Shown: one piece after another, positions 45,488-54,845 of the stretch | How positions within the stretch are numbered: the stretch's first letter is position 1 | Layout of the letters: every line of letters starts with the position of its first letter | Made by a program: the position numbers and the translations under genes | Notes under the pieces: model-generated | Told to the model about the DNA's origin: nothing | Database searches by the model: none | What the model saw: the letters and a program-made list of their open reading frames with translations, nothing else | Assembly (NCBI RefSeq): GCF_042665075.1 | Contig: NZ_JBHTBR010000002.1 | Span: forward strand, 806,001-870,000 | Direction of reading: 5' to 3' | Source: Hirschia litorea | GTDB lineage: Bacteria; Pseudomonadota; Alphaproteobacteria; Caulobacterales; Hyphomonadaceae | DNA length: 64,000 nt

Positions 45488-46219
45488 CTAGCGCGCGGCT
45501 TTTCTCCACCCTGCGGCATACGCTTCAGCTTCTGTACAAAACCATTGCTCACCGTTTTTGACGTTGATCCTTGTACGTTCATAGTCACGTTGCCCGCGAA
45601 CATGGAAGATACGATTACCCGAACCAGAAGATATATTCCCCTTGATATCGCATCCAGCTTTTATGGGCTTGGCTTGATTTTGAATTGCACGTTTTTCGTT
45701 TATTGCTTTGATTTCTTTTCGATAATCATGAGGGCGTATAAATTCTGACCTCCAGATACCACGCTCATTCACACGCGCATCCGTTTCTGCATTCACATAT
45801 CGCTTAGAATATTGAGTATAAGCAACAGCCCAGCCATTGCGAACCTGAGCCTCATTGAGGTCAACCTCTCCAACACGACAGATAGACACAGATCGCTTGT
45901 ATCTGTCTTTATCATATACTGTACACGATACGCGCTCACGTCCTATTGCACGCTCCAAAGCTTTTCGTGAAGAGCGCCCACAGGCCCATTCTTCATTCTT
46001 GAAACGACAGGTTTGTTTACCCTCTAGCGCGTCGATACCAAATAAACGAATGCGCTCATCGCCGATGCGTAAACTATCACCATCCGTCACAACAGCGCGT
46101 CCCGAAATCACTTGTAACGGACCACTTGTCGCTAATGATTTATCCGTATTGATAATGTTCAAGGAAGCGAACACACCAAATATCGCTGCAGAGAGAAATG
46201 TGAGTATTTTCATACTCAC
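45488..46219 (-). CDS. Secreted thermonuclease-like (SNase-fold) protein
   Basis: An N-terminal hydrophobic segment (ILTFLSAAIFGVFASLNII) is followed by an SNase domain: VVTDGDSLRIGDERIRLFGIDALEGKQTC, DKDRYKRSVSICRVGEVDLN and GWAVAYTQYSKRYVNAETDA. The Arg, Glu and Arg of the SNase active site are recognisable (RLFGIDALE, YKRS). A second region (SGNRIFHVRGQRDYERT, then EQWFCTEAEAYAAGWRKA) is the Ada-metal-binding-like module often fused to such nucleases. The start may be GTG 46219 or ATG 46213. A GTGAGTA/TACTCAC repeat (46200-46219) overlaps the first codons and could form a translation-limiting hairpin. Confidence 0.75.
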   Translation of the reverse strand: MSMKILTFLSAAIFGVFASLNIINTDKSLATSGPLQVISGRAVVTDGDSLRIGDERIRLFGIDALEGKQTCRFKNEEWACGRSSRKALERAIGRERVSCTVYDKDRYKRSVSICRVGEVDLNEAQVRNGWAVAYTQYSKRYVNAETDARVNERGIWRSEFIRPHDYRKEIKAINEKRAIQNQAKPIKAGCDIKGNISSGSGNRIFHVRGQRDYERTRINVKNGEQWFCTEAEAYAAGWRKAAR

Positions 46220-46285
46220 AAAATTAGCGAAAACGCGTTAAGAAACTGTTGAGTGTTTCATTCTCTCAGCTCAGACAATCACCAG

Positions 46286-47399
46286 CTAGCTCTCGTTTTC
46301 TGCTCCTACAGCAGCGGCTAAAGAGGCGGCTAGGAATTTATCTAAGTCACCATCCAAAACACCTTTAGTGTCAGAGGTTTCCACTCCAGTTCTGAGGTCC
46401 TTGATCATTTGATAGGGCTGCAAAACGTAGGAACGAATTTGATGTCCCCAACCAATATCAGTCTTCGCATCTGCATTTGCTTGTGCCGCTTCTTGGCGTT
46501 TACGAAGTTCTAATTCATAGATACGGGCACGCAACATTGTCCAAGCAGAAGCTCGGTTTTTGTGTTGGGACCGATCTGACTGACACTGCACCACAATGCC
46601 TGTGGGTTCGTGCGTTAAGCGGATCGCAGAATCGGTTTTGTTGATGTGCTGACCACCGGAACCGGATGCACGATATGTATCTGTGCGGACATCTTTGTCT
46701 TCAATATCCACTTCAATAGTGTCATCAATGACGGGAGATACCGCAATGGATGAAAAACTAGTATGGCGTTTTGCATTCGAGTCGAACGGAGAAATTCTCA
46801 CAAGTCGATGCACACCCGATTCGCTTTTTAACCAACCATAAGCATTTTCACCGGAAATTTTCAAAGTTGCAGACTTAATACCCGCTTCCTCACCGTCATG
46901 GCTATCGAGCTCTTCGACTTTCATGCCATGCGCATTTGCCCAGCGCACATACATACGGCGGAGCATATTGGCCCAATCTTGACTTTCAGTCCCACCTGCC
47001 CCTGCATTTATCTCGACGAAACAATCATTGCCATCAACTTCACCAGATAAAAGCGCACTTAATTCAGCACGTTCGGCACGCTCAAGCGCAGCACGCATGG
47101 AGACGACAAGGTCATCCAGCATACTTGTGTCGCCATCCAACTCAGCCATTTCAGAAATTTCTTCAGCGTCTGTAACTTCCCGCTCTAACGCTTCAATGTC
47201 TTCAATCGCTGTGACAATTTTAGTACGTTCGCGCATAAGCTTTTGCGCATTCTCGGCATCATTCCAAAAATCTGGCTGCTCGGAAAGTGCGTTTAGCTCA
47301 TCTAATCTTTTGGTTGCAACGTCCCAGTCAAAGACGCCTCCTCAGCAACTCAACGGAGTGCTTAATTTTATCGGCCATAGCCTGAAGTTCGGGTGTCAT
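46286..47399 (-). CDS. prfB: Peptide chain release factor 2, with programmed +1 frameshift
   Basis: RF2 terminates at UGA and UAA. The start is the ATG at 47399; after 23 codons an in-frame TGA (47328-47330) occurs at the classic site CTT TGA C, with AGGAGG just before it (47337-47342). A +1 shift enters the main frame and gives a 370-residue protein, the normal RF2 length. The main frame contains the RF2-specific SPF tripeptide (residues about 203-205) and the catalytic SGSGGQHINK with GGQ near 248-250. RF2 abundance tunes the shift, so the gene is autoregulated. It lies 68 bp after mrcA on the same strand. Confidence 0.96.
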
Positions 47400-47467
47400 A
47401 CACATCTCTATTCATAAAGAACGCCCCAGAACGGGGCGCTCAAAAATTTGAAGTTTAGCTTTAGCCC

Positions 47468-50347
47468 TTAATGCAAACCATATTCAAGCTCTTGCTCGGG
47501 TTCAGCCTCAACAATTGGTGGCTGGTATGGCGCTGGTCCTTGTGTGCCATCCTGCTGGGTAGAGGGAGTTTGCCCAAAGCCTAGATCCCGGAAAGGTGTT
47601 GCCTGAGGTGTGGGCCTTTGCTGGTCCTGTCTTGGTGTTTGAGTGTTCAAATTACCTAAATCACCATCACCCAAGTCCAACTCACCATTGAGGTTTGGAC
47701 TATTTTGCGGCTCACTATAGCCTTCTGTCTCTCCATTCATGACGGGCTGCGTATACCCTTCGGCATCTGGATCAACACTGTCATCAACATATTCTTCAAG
47801 ATTATATTGACGTGACGGCAAATTAAATGCTGACGAGTTTCCGTCTAATTGTCCGCCATTATTTTGACGTTTCAATTCATTGATCCAATCATCGAAATCT
47901 TCCGTCATGGCACCCCCCGGTTCCGTACCCGGTTTAAAGGCTTCCATAATTGTGCGGTATGTGTCCGGTCCCGGAATCTTACCTGTCTTTGCGTCCACCT
48001 CAACAAGGCGCACACCTGATGGAAGACGGAAAGGCATTGCCGGCGCATCTTCCAGAGCTTTCATCATAAAGTCTCTAAATATTGGCGCTGCGACACGTCC
48101 ACCGGATTCACCATTGCCCAGTGAATGGGGAGAATCAAATCCAACCCAAACTGCTGTTACAAGATCAGGAGAAAACCCGACAAACCAAGCATCGAAATAA
48201 TCATTCGTTGTACCTGTTTTTCCTGCGACAGGCTTTCCGACAGCTCTTACACGAGAGGCTGTACCACGCTGAACAACCCCCTCCAACATGGATACCATTT
48301 GGTAGGCTGTGATCGGATCAATAACTTGCTCACGTGTATCTTCAAACACAGGCGGTAATTGATTATTCCAAACACCATTACAATCACTACAGTCTTTGTT
48401 CGCGCGCCGCTGAATAGTTTTACCGTAACGGTCCTGTATTCGATCTAAGAATACTGGTTCAACCCGCTTTCCGCCATTCACAAGCATGGAATAAGCAGTC
48501 GCCATTTTAATCGGTGTTGTGTCACCTGACCCCAATGAACGCGACAGATATGTTTGGGGCCCAAGAATACGGCGCGCCTCTTCTTCAGTCGCATCTTCTG
48601 GAGGCGTGGGATAGATTCCAAATCGACGCGCATATTCTGCGATCTTCTCCATCCCAACATCTTGCGCCAAACGGGCAGTCATTAGGTTTCGAGATTTTTC
48701 AATTCCCAAACGCAAGGTTGATTCGCCATAAAAGCTACCTGCTTCATAGTTTCCCGGCTTCCAAAGTCCTTGGGGCGTATCAATCACGAATGGCGCATCG
48801 AGCACTGTGCTCGCTGGTGTAAATCCAGAATCAAGTGCCGCTGCATATACAATAGGCTTAAAGGAGGACCCTGGCTGACGGCTCGCCTGCACAGCACGGT
48901 TATATTGGCTACGCCAGAACGAATACCCACCTGCCATAGCCAGCACACGTCCAGTGTGTGGGTCCATTGCCACGAGCGCACCTTCAACGCTTGGCAATTG
49001 GCGCACATGGTAAGGAGCATCTTCTTTAACTTTAACCTCATCCATAATTGTACGCTCAAGTACATTTGGAGGCGGCTCTTGAGTTACAAGAATAACATCC
49101 CCTTTTTGCAAACCCACTTTACCATCTTTAGACTTATAGGTTTTCACCCATTTGCGACTCTCTTCCGCAATCCAGCCTGTTTCATTGTCTTCAAGGCCAA
49201 TTTTAATGGCTTTATCATCAACAGCCAGCACAACAGCTTTTAACCAATCACCTGCTCCGCTAGGTGTAGACACTTCATACAATGCTTCTGACCAGTCTTT
49301 ATCGACATCGAGTGTTGTAAACCCACCGCGATAAAACTTGGTACGGCGGTCATAGGTTTCCAATCCCATTTGCAATGCATTTTGGGCTGCAAGCTGGAAG
49401 CGCGAATCAAGTGTCGAACGCACGGACAAACCTTGCTCATACAACAATTTTTCAGCTGCTATCTGTTGTTCTTCATCTTTTGCATATTCATCAAACTCAA
49501 CACCTTGAAGCTCACCCTCACGTGCGCGGCGCAAAATATCGCGACGCACTTCTTCAACAAAATAAGCCGATGCGAGCACTTCATCACTGTTTAGACGATC
49601 AGCGATTGTAAGCGGTTCTTGTTGAGCTGCTTCAGCCTCTTCTTGAGAAATATACCCATTGATTGCCATACGCGAAATTACCCAATTACGTCGTGCAATC
49701 GCCGCATCTGGTTTCTTATATGGGTTCACCTTACCTGGTGCTTTAGGCATTGCCGCCAAAAGCGCACATTCAGCGATAGATAAATCCCGAAGAGGTTTAC
49801 CAAAATAATTGATGGATGCAGCCCCCACTCCATAAGAGCGACCACCAAGATAAATCTCATTCAAATAAAGTTCGAGAATTTTCCGTTTGGTAAAAATTTG
49901 CTCCAAACGACGCGCCACAAAAGCTTCTCGTACCTTACGCACGACTGAACGCTCAGAGCCGACCAGCATGTTTTTCACTGTCTGCTGCGTAATGGTTGAT
50001 CCACCCGTGATGCGCTTGCCTCTAATCGCATTCAATAAAACACCACGAATAATCCCTTTTGGGTCTATCCCATCATGTTCATAAAAGGATTTATCTTCCG
50101 CCGATAAGAACGCATTGATAACGGTATTAGGAAGTTCAGATTCTGGAATAAAGACTCGATGCTGGCGCGCAAACTCGGCCACCAATGTTCCATCCCCCGC
50201 ATGCACACGACTAGTGATTGGGGGCGCATAGGTTTTCAATTCGCGAGGTGCAGGCAAATCACGGGTTACAGAATAAACCCACCCTAAGATTCCAGCCCCG
50301 ACAAGACCAACGCAAAAAGCTGCGAAAAAGAGCAGTTTTCTAAACAT
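47468..50347 (-). CDS. mrcA: Penicillin-binding protein 1A (bifunctional)
   Basis: This class A PBP polymerises and cross-links peptidoglycan. One N-terminal TM helix (residues about 4-24) is followed by the GT51 domain with FLSAEDKSFYEHDGID and GKRITGGSTITQQTVKN, then an OB-like insert. The transpeptidase domain has ASRQPGSSFKPIVYAAAL (SxxK), SRNLMT (SxN) and VAGKTGTTNDY (KTG). At 959 residues it is longer than E. coli PBP1a. The extra includes a low-complexity Gln/Pro/Asn/Gly-rich C-terminal tail of about 110 residues. It follows amiC on the same strand (112 bp gap). amiC-mrcA-prfB is a conserved alphaproteobacterial order. Confidence 0.96.
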   Translation of the reverse strand: MFRKLLFFAAFCVGLVGAGILGWVYSVTRDLPAPRELKTYAPPITSRVHAGDGTLVAEFARQHRVFIPESELPNTVINAFLSAEDKSFYEHDGIDPKGIIRGVLLNAIRGKRITGGSTITQQTVKNMLVGSERSVVRKVREAFVARRLEQIFTKRKILELYLNEIYLGGRSYGVGAASINYFGKPLRDLSIAECALLAAMPKAPGKVNPYKKPDAAIARRNWVISRMAINGYISQEEAEAAQQEPLTIADRLNSDEVLASAYFVEEVRRDILRRAREGELQGVEFDEYAKDEEQQIAAEKLLYEQGLSVRSTLDSRFQLAAQNALQMGLETYDRRTKFYRGGFTTLDVDKDWSEALYEVSTPSGAGDWLKAVVLAVDDKAIKIGLEDNETGWIAEESRKWVKTYKSKDGKVGLQKGDVILVTQEPPPNVLERTIMDEVKVKEDAPYHVRQLPSVEGALVAMDPHTGRVLAMAGGYSFWRSQYNRAVQASRQPGSSFKPIVYAAALDSGFTPASTVLDAPFVIDTPQGLWKPGNYEAGSFYGESTLRLGIEKSRNLMTARLAQDVGMEKIAEYARRFGIYPTPPEDATEEEARRILGPQTYLSRSLGSGDTTPIKMATAYSMLVNGGKRVEPVFLDRIQDRYGKTIQRRANKDCSDCNGVWNNQLPPVFEDTREQVIDPITAYQMVSMLEGVVQRGTASRVRAVGKPVAGKTGTTNDYFDAWFVGFSPDLVTAVWVGFDSPHSLGNGESGGRVAAPIFRDFMMKALEDAPAMPFRLPSGVRLVEVDAKTGKIPGPDTYRTIMEAFKPGTEPGGAMTEDFDDWINELKRQNNGGQLDGNSSAFNLPSRQYNLEEYVDDSVDPDAEGYTQPVMNGETEGYSEPQNSPNLNGELDLGDGDLGNLNTQTPRQDQQRPTPQATPFRDLGFGQTPSTQQDGTQGPAPYQPPIVEAEPEQELEYGLH

Positions 50348-50459
50348 GAGTTATTCAAACCTATTCACTTAAAGATCGGACTGGGATCAATCACGTCCGC
50401 AACGAGAATCACTTCGCATTTGGGTAACTTTATGGCGCGACTAGACAAAGTTTTAAAGC

Positions 50460-51683
50460 TTATCGCTGCGCTACATAAAATTCTTTATCGGCAAAGAACG
50501 TATTTGTTGCATTCACGATGGCCTTCATAAGCCTTTTACGATGACGAGATGAAGTTAAAAGCGCTTCATCTTCTTTGTTACTCATAAAACCCATTTCAAA
50601 TAGAACAGCCGGCACATCCGGCGCGAGAAGAACATAAAAGCCGGCATCTCTGTGAGATCGACTTAAAGTTGGCCAGCCGACACGTTGCACTTCTGGAATT
50701 AGAATTTCTGCAAATTCAGCAGAACGGTTTTTCGTCTCCCGTTCAACAAGGTCTACTAGAATATCAGTCACCTCTTTTGAACGACTTTCTTCCTTCTCTA
50801 TATCAAGCACCCAATTATTCGTTTGTTTAAGGGATTTTGCACGTTTTTCACCCGAAGCGGACAATGTATAAACAGAAGCGCCTCGCGTCGAAGGATTACG
50901 GCCAGCATCTGCATGAAGCGAAATAAACAAATCAACTTCAAAGCGGCGCGCAATATTTACGCGGTCTTCTAACTCAATGAAAACATCCGTTCCACGCGTT
51001 AGCGCGACCTCATATCGCCCTGTGCGTTTCAATGCATCGCTCAACTCTAGCGCTGCTGCCAGATTGACTTCTTTTTCGGTTTTACCGCCATGACCATGCG
51101 TACCGGGGTCTCGACCACCATGACCTGCATCAATCACAATGATTGGTTTTCTACGTTGGTATTGCTGCGCCGTGCTTTTGCGCCGTTGAGCTTCGGCAGC
51201 GCCGGCTTGTTCTTCAAACTTTTTTTCTGAAACTGTCTCAAGATCCAAAACAATACGATGCACATCATTATTGTCTTTAGGAGCTACTCGGAAAGCTTTT
51301 TTGACATCAGCAGCTTGCTCCAAATCAAGGACAAGGCGCGATGTTGTTGGGGAGTTATGGCCGTAGCGATATTGCTGAACTAAACCACTTCCATTCCCCT
51401 TACCCGACTCACTTGTGAGGCCATTTATTGACCAACGCAGGCGCGGCATATCTAAAACAATGCGTTTTGCGCCATTGGATAATGTGAAATATTCATAATC
51501 GATGGGAATATTTGCATCAATTACAACCCGCGTATCTTCACCTTCATCGCCAAAGCGCACATCGGTGATTCGGGGTGTTACAGAAGCTTGAGCAAACGCA
51601 TCCGCAGACAGAATGCCTATAAACAAGCACCCAATAGCAAAAATTATTTGTCGCAACAAACGTCGATCCTCCGCCCAAAACAT
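50460..51683 (-). CDS. amiC: N-acetylmuramoyl-L-alanine amidase AmiC-like
   Basis: A signal peptide (about residues 10-32) is followed by an AMIN domain (about 35-130; ITDVRFGDEGEDTRVVIDA), which targets cell-wall sites. A zinc amidase_3 domain follows (about 180-400) with IVIDAGHGGRDPGTHG (His ligand), EKEVNLAAALEL (Glu), LFISLHADAGRNP (His ligand) and VLFEMGFMSNKEDE (catalytic Glu). It cleaves stem peptides from glycan strands, for daughter-cell separation. The length of 407 residues fits AmiC. It starts divergently from rne, and the 385-bp gap between them carries both regulatory regions. Confidence 0.95.
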   Translation of the reverse strand: MFWAEDRRLLRQIIFAIGCLFIGILSADAFAQASVTPRITDVRFGDEGEDTRVVIDANIPIDYEYFTLSNGAKRIVLDMPRLRWSINGLTSESGKGNGSGLVQQYRYGHNSPTTSRLVLDLEQAADVKKAFRVAPKDNNDVHRIVLDLETVSEKKFEEQAGAAEAQRRKSTAQQYQRRKPIIVIDAGHGGRDPGTHGHGGKTEKEVNLAAALELSDALKRTGRYEVALTRGTDVFIELEDRVNIARRFEVDLFISLHADAGRNPSTRGASVYTLSASGEKRAKSLKQTNNWVLDIEKEESRSKEVTDILVDLVERETKNRSAEFAEILIPEVQRVGWPTLSRSHRDAGFYVLLAPDVPAVLFEMGFMSNKEDEALLTSSRHRKRLMKAIVNATNTFFADKEFYVAQR

Positions 51684-52068
51684 AAGGTTTTGTCATAACA
51701 ACAATGAATTAAGGCGGATTAAACACAACTTAGCGACAAAGTTAGGCTTTCTTTTTTCTTCATTATTGGGCAAGTTAGTAACCTGTTGCGTTTATGCAGC
51801 ACTAATGAGTGCACGTCCAGATTGGCGAAAGACGCCAGACTGCACCATATTAGTTATTCGAATTTCAAACGTGCGAAGCTGGCCGATCCAAATAGTTAGG
51901 AAGCCAGCCGCCGGATAAGGAAACAGATGGGTAAGTTCCTGTCACACTCTAAAATCTGCTTTGCACGCTCTGGAAAGCGTCAAATGACGCGTACCCTATT
52001 CAGACATCGTGGGATGCTGGTCGCCAACACTTGCGCCGCCCCGCCACACAACAATGAGGCTAACCTAC
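51684..52068. other. Long rne leader / amiC-rne divergent region
   Basis: This 385-bp stretch has no credible gene. A short open frame on the + strand from 51927 overlaps the rne start out of frame and shows no coding features. The region includes the nested hairpin at 51802-51853. A long leader is expected because rne mRNAs of other bacteria are autoregulated through their 5' UTR. Confidence 0.55.
51802..51853 (+). promoter_or_regulatory. Nested hairpin in the rne leader
   Basis: Three stems nest in order: CTAAT (51802-51806) with ATTAG (51849-51853), GTGCA (51809-51813) with TGCAC (51841-51845), and TGGCG (51823-51827) with CGCCA (51833-51837). The apical loop is AAAGA. It starts 267 nt upstream of the rne ATG. 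A role in RNase E autoregulation, like the rne 5' UTR hairpins of other bacteria, is inferred. Confidence 0.5.
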
Positions 52069-54708
52069 ATGAGCAAGCTCATGTTGATCGACGCCGCGCA
52101 CCCAGAGGAAACTCGGGTGACGGTCGTCGCCGACGGACAAATCGAAGATTTCGACTTTGAGGCACGTGATAAAAGGCAATTAAGAGGTAATATCTATCTT
52201 GCAAAAGTAACGCGCGTGGAGCCATCGCTCCAAGCAGCTTTTGTCGAGTATGGTGGAAACCGTCACGGCTTTTTAGCATTCTCTGAAATCCACCCTGATT
52301 ACTATCAGATCCCACAAGAGGATCGTGAAGCCCTTCTTGCTGAAGAAATGGCTTCAAGTCGTGATAGCGATGATGATGACGATGATCATGGTGTAGACGA
52401 TGATGATTCAGAAGCTGCTGCTTCATCAGATGATGATGACAGCACGTCAGATGATTCTGATGCAGACACACCAAAGTCTAAACCAAGACGCCAAAGACCT
52501 ACGCGCCGCTACAAGATACAAGATGTTATCAAGCGCCGTCAGGTCTTGCTTATTCAAGTCGTAAAAGAAGAGCGCGGCAACAAAGGCGCAGCTGTTACAA
52601 CTTACCTGTCACTTGCGGGTCGTTACGGCGTGCTTATGCCAAACACAGCACGTGGTGGTGGCATTAGTCGCAAAATCGCAAATGCTGTAGACCGCAAACG
52701 CTTGAAAAAAATAATGAGCGAGTTCTCTGTGCCCGAAGGCATGGGCTTAATCATTCGAACAGCAGGCGCAAAGCGAACCAAGTCTGAGATTAGTCGCGAT
52801 TATGATTATCTTATCAGGCTATGGTCCACGATCCGCGAACAAACGCTCGATTCCATGGCTCCTTGCTTGATCCATGAAGAAGGTGATCTCGTCCTGCGTG
52901 CTATTCGTGACCTTTTCGATCGCGATGTAGATAATATCATCGTTGAAGGTAAGGAAGCTTACACTCAAGCGAAAAACGTCATCAGCATGTTGATGCCAGA
53001 TCACGCCAATAAAGTGATCGAACACAATCACAAAGCGCCCCTTTTCATCTCTCATGGTGTTGAAGCGCAGCTAGACAATATCTTCTCTCCTGTTGTGCAA
53101 TTACCATCAGGTGGATATCTGGTCATCAACCAGACAGAAGCGCTTGTGGCTGTTGATGTGAACTCTGGTAAAGCCACGCGTGAGCGCAATATCGAAGCAA
53201 CCGCTGTAAAGACAAACCTTGAAGCTGCTGCTGAAGTCTGTCGCCAAATGCGTCTTCGTGACCTTGCGGGTCTTGTTGTTATCGACTTCATCGATATGGA
53301 AGAGACCAAAAACAACCGAGCTGTTGAAAAGAAAATGAAGGACTGCTTGTCCATTGACCGCGCACGCGTTCAAACTGGACGCATCAGTCAATTTGGATTG
53401 TTTGAAATTTCTCGCCAACGCCGTCGCGCAGGTGTGCTCGAACTTTCCTCGGAACCATGTAAAGCCTGTCAGGGAACAGGGCGTAACCGCTCTATCGAAT
53501 CGGCAGCACTTCAATTGCTTCGCGCAATCGAAGAACGTGGAGCAGATGAACGTGTAGACAGTGTCACTGCTAAGGCTCCGTCTGAGGTCGCACTCTACAT
53601 CCTAAACCACAAGCGCGATTCCATCACCAATATGGAAGCAAGCACAGGCGCAGATATCCTCATCAGTGCTGATGATGAAATGATGCCGGGTGATTTCGCT
53701 ATCGAAGCCACCTCAGAAGGTAATATTGTCGCTTACAAACCAATCGTTCCTGTTGATGCGACGCCTAAGAAACGCCGCCCTCACCGTCATGAAGAAGTTG
53801 AAGATGAAGAAGACACTTCAAAAGATTCGTCCAATGACGGAGACGATGATTCAGACGATCCAGACAGCGATGAAAATGCGCGCCGTAGACGTCGTGGCCG
53901 CCGTGGTGGACGTCGCCGTCGTGGATCAGAAAATGGAAGTGAAGAAACAGCAGATGGCTTAGAGGTCATTGATGGGGATGCTGAAGACGACAAACCGTCA
54001 ACTGACACCTCCGACAATGCCTCCCGCCGCTCTTCACGTCGTCGTCGTCCGCGTCGTCGCACGCCAGACGTTGCTGTGGATGGGGGGGAAATGTTGGATG
54101 CGATTGCATCCGCGCCCTTTCTCGCGATCGAAACGCCGGAGGAGGAAGAAGAATCCTCACCCGCAGAAGCAGAACAATCCGCATCAACAGACGGCGAATC
54201 CAACAATGAAGGCGGACGCTCGCGCAACGGAAAACGTCGCAGACGCAAACGCAAAAACAACAATGCAGCTCAGGCCGATAACAACGGGACTGAAAACTCT
54301 GAGTCGCAAGCTAATGTCGATGCTGAAGCGCCCGAACAAGTCGTAGCAGATGCTTCTGATTCAACAGAAAATGCAGATACAAGCTCACAGAATGAGCCAG
54401 AAAAACCTGCAAAAACTGTAGAGAAAGAAGCTGATGTCGTTGCCCAAGCGCCGCAAGCAGATGTTGTTGAAACACCTACAGACGCGCCCGAAGCAACAAA
54501 GGCTCCAGATGTAGATGTTCCTGAACAACCAGCGCCCGCACCTGCGCCAACGCCTGAACCCGCGAAAGCGGAAATCAAGCCTGTTGCGCCGGTCGCAATC
54601 GAAACAGCTGCGGAAGAGGATCTTCACTCCATACATGTGGAAACACCTGTTTTAGAGAAAAAGGAAGCTCCCAAAAAACGCCGTATAGGTTGGTGGAACC
54701 GCAAATAA
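52069..54708 (+). CDS. rne: Ribonuclease E
   Basis: RNase E is the central endoribonuclease of mRNA decay and rRNA maturation. The conserved start MSKLMLIDAAHPEETRV fixes the ATG at 52069 (GAGG 10 nt upstream), giving 879 residues. The S1 region is interrupted by a very acidic Asp/Ser insert at about residues 97-133. The DNase I-like catalytic part has VDVNSGKATRERNIEATA and VVIDFIDM with the metal-binding Asp pair. CKACQGTG is the zinc-link. The C-terminal third is disordered, with alternating Arg-rich (RRRRGRRGGRRRRG) RNA-binding and acidic blocks. It ends KKRRIGWWNRK, like the PNPase-binding end of Caulobacter RNase E. Confidence 0.96.
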   Translation: MSKLMLIDAAHPEETRVTVVADGQIEDFDFEARDKRQLRGNIYLAKVTRVEPSLQAAFVEYGGNRHGFLAFSEIHPDYYQIPQEDREALLAEEMASSRDSDDDDDDHGVDDDDSEAAASSDDDDSTSDDSDADTPKSKPRRQRPTRRYKIQDVIKRRQVLLIQVVKEERGNKGAAVTTYLSLAGRYGVLMPNTARGGGISRKIANAVDRKRLKKIMSEFSVPEGMGLIIRTAGAKRTKSEISRDYDYLIRLWSTIREQTLDSMAPCLIHEEGDLVLRAIRDLFDRDVDNIIVEGKEAYTQAKNVISMLMPDHANKVIEHNHKAPLFISHGVEAQLDNIFSPVVQLPSGGYLVINQTEALVAVDVNSGKATRERNIEATAVKTNLEAAAEVCRQMRLRDLAGLVVIDFIDMEETKNNRAVEKKMKDCLSIDRARVQTGRISQFGLFEISRQRRRAGVLELSSEPCKACQGTGRNRSIESAALQLLRAIEERGADERVDSVTAKAPSEVALYILNHKRDSITNMEASTGADILISADDEMMPGDFAIEATSEGNIVAYKPIVPVDATPKKRRPHRHEEVEDEEDTSKDSSNDGDDDSDDPDSDENARRRRRGRRGGRRRRGSENGSEETADGLEVIDGDAEDDKPSTDTSDNASRRSSRRRRPRRRTPDVAVDGGEMLDAIASAPFLAIETPEEEEESSPAEAEQSASTDGESNNEGGRSRNGKRRRRKRKNNNAAQADNNGTENSESQANVDAEAPEQVVADASDSTENADTSSQNEPEKPAKTVEKEADVVAQAPQADVVETPTDAPEATKAPDVDVPEQPAPAPAPTPEPAKAEIKPVAPVAIETAAEEDLHSIHVETPVLEKKEAPKKRRIGWWNRK

Positions 54709-54734
54709 GACCTTATTTGCCATAACAAAACCAT

Positions 54735-54774
54735 ACACCCCTGTAATTGAAGAGTTGCAGGGGTGTTTCTTTTT
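54735..54774 (+). terminator. rne terminator
   Basis: ACACCCCTG (54735-54743) pairs perfectly with CAGGGGTGT (54758-54766) and is followed by TTCTTTTT. It begins 26 bp after the rne stop. Confidence 0.88.
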
Positions 54775-54845
54775 ATGCATTCACATAAGATACATTTCGA
54801 CTGGGATAGTTTTATTGCCGTGGGGGCATGGAGGAGACCGTCTAT

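Noticed and set aside
47237..47399. Reading the prfB 5' part as a frameshift mutation (pseudogene)
   Set aside because: The sequence is the classic programmed RF2 site with AGGAGG and CTT TGA C, and the joined length is normal.
51927..52160. Short + strand frame overlapping the rne start
   Set aside because: It overlaps rne out of frame, with no coding features; the conserved RNase E start explains the region.
53787..54263. Long antisense frame opposite the RNase E C-terminal tail (Ser/Arg-rich, 158 residues)
   Set aside because: It mirrors the repetitive Arg/Glu codons of rne, has no ribosome site and no recognisable domain; a shadow of a low-complexity region.
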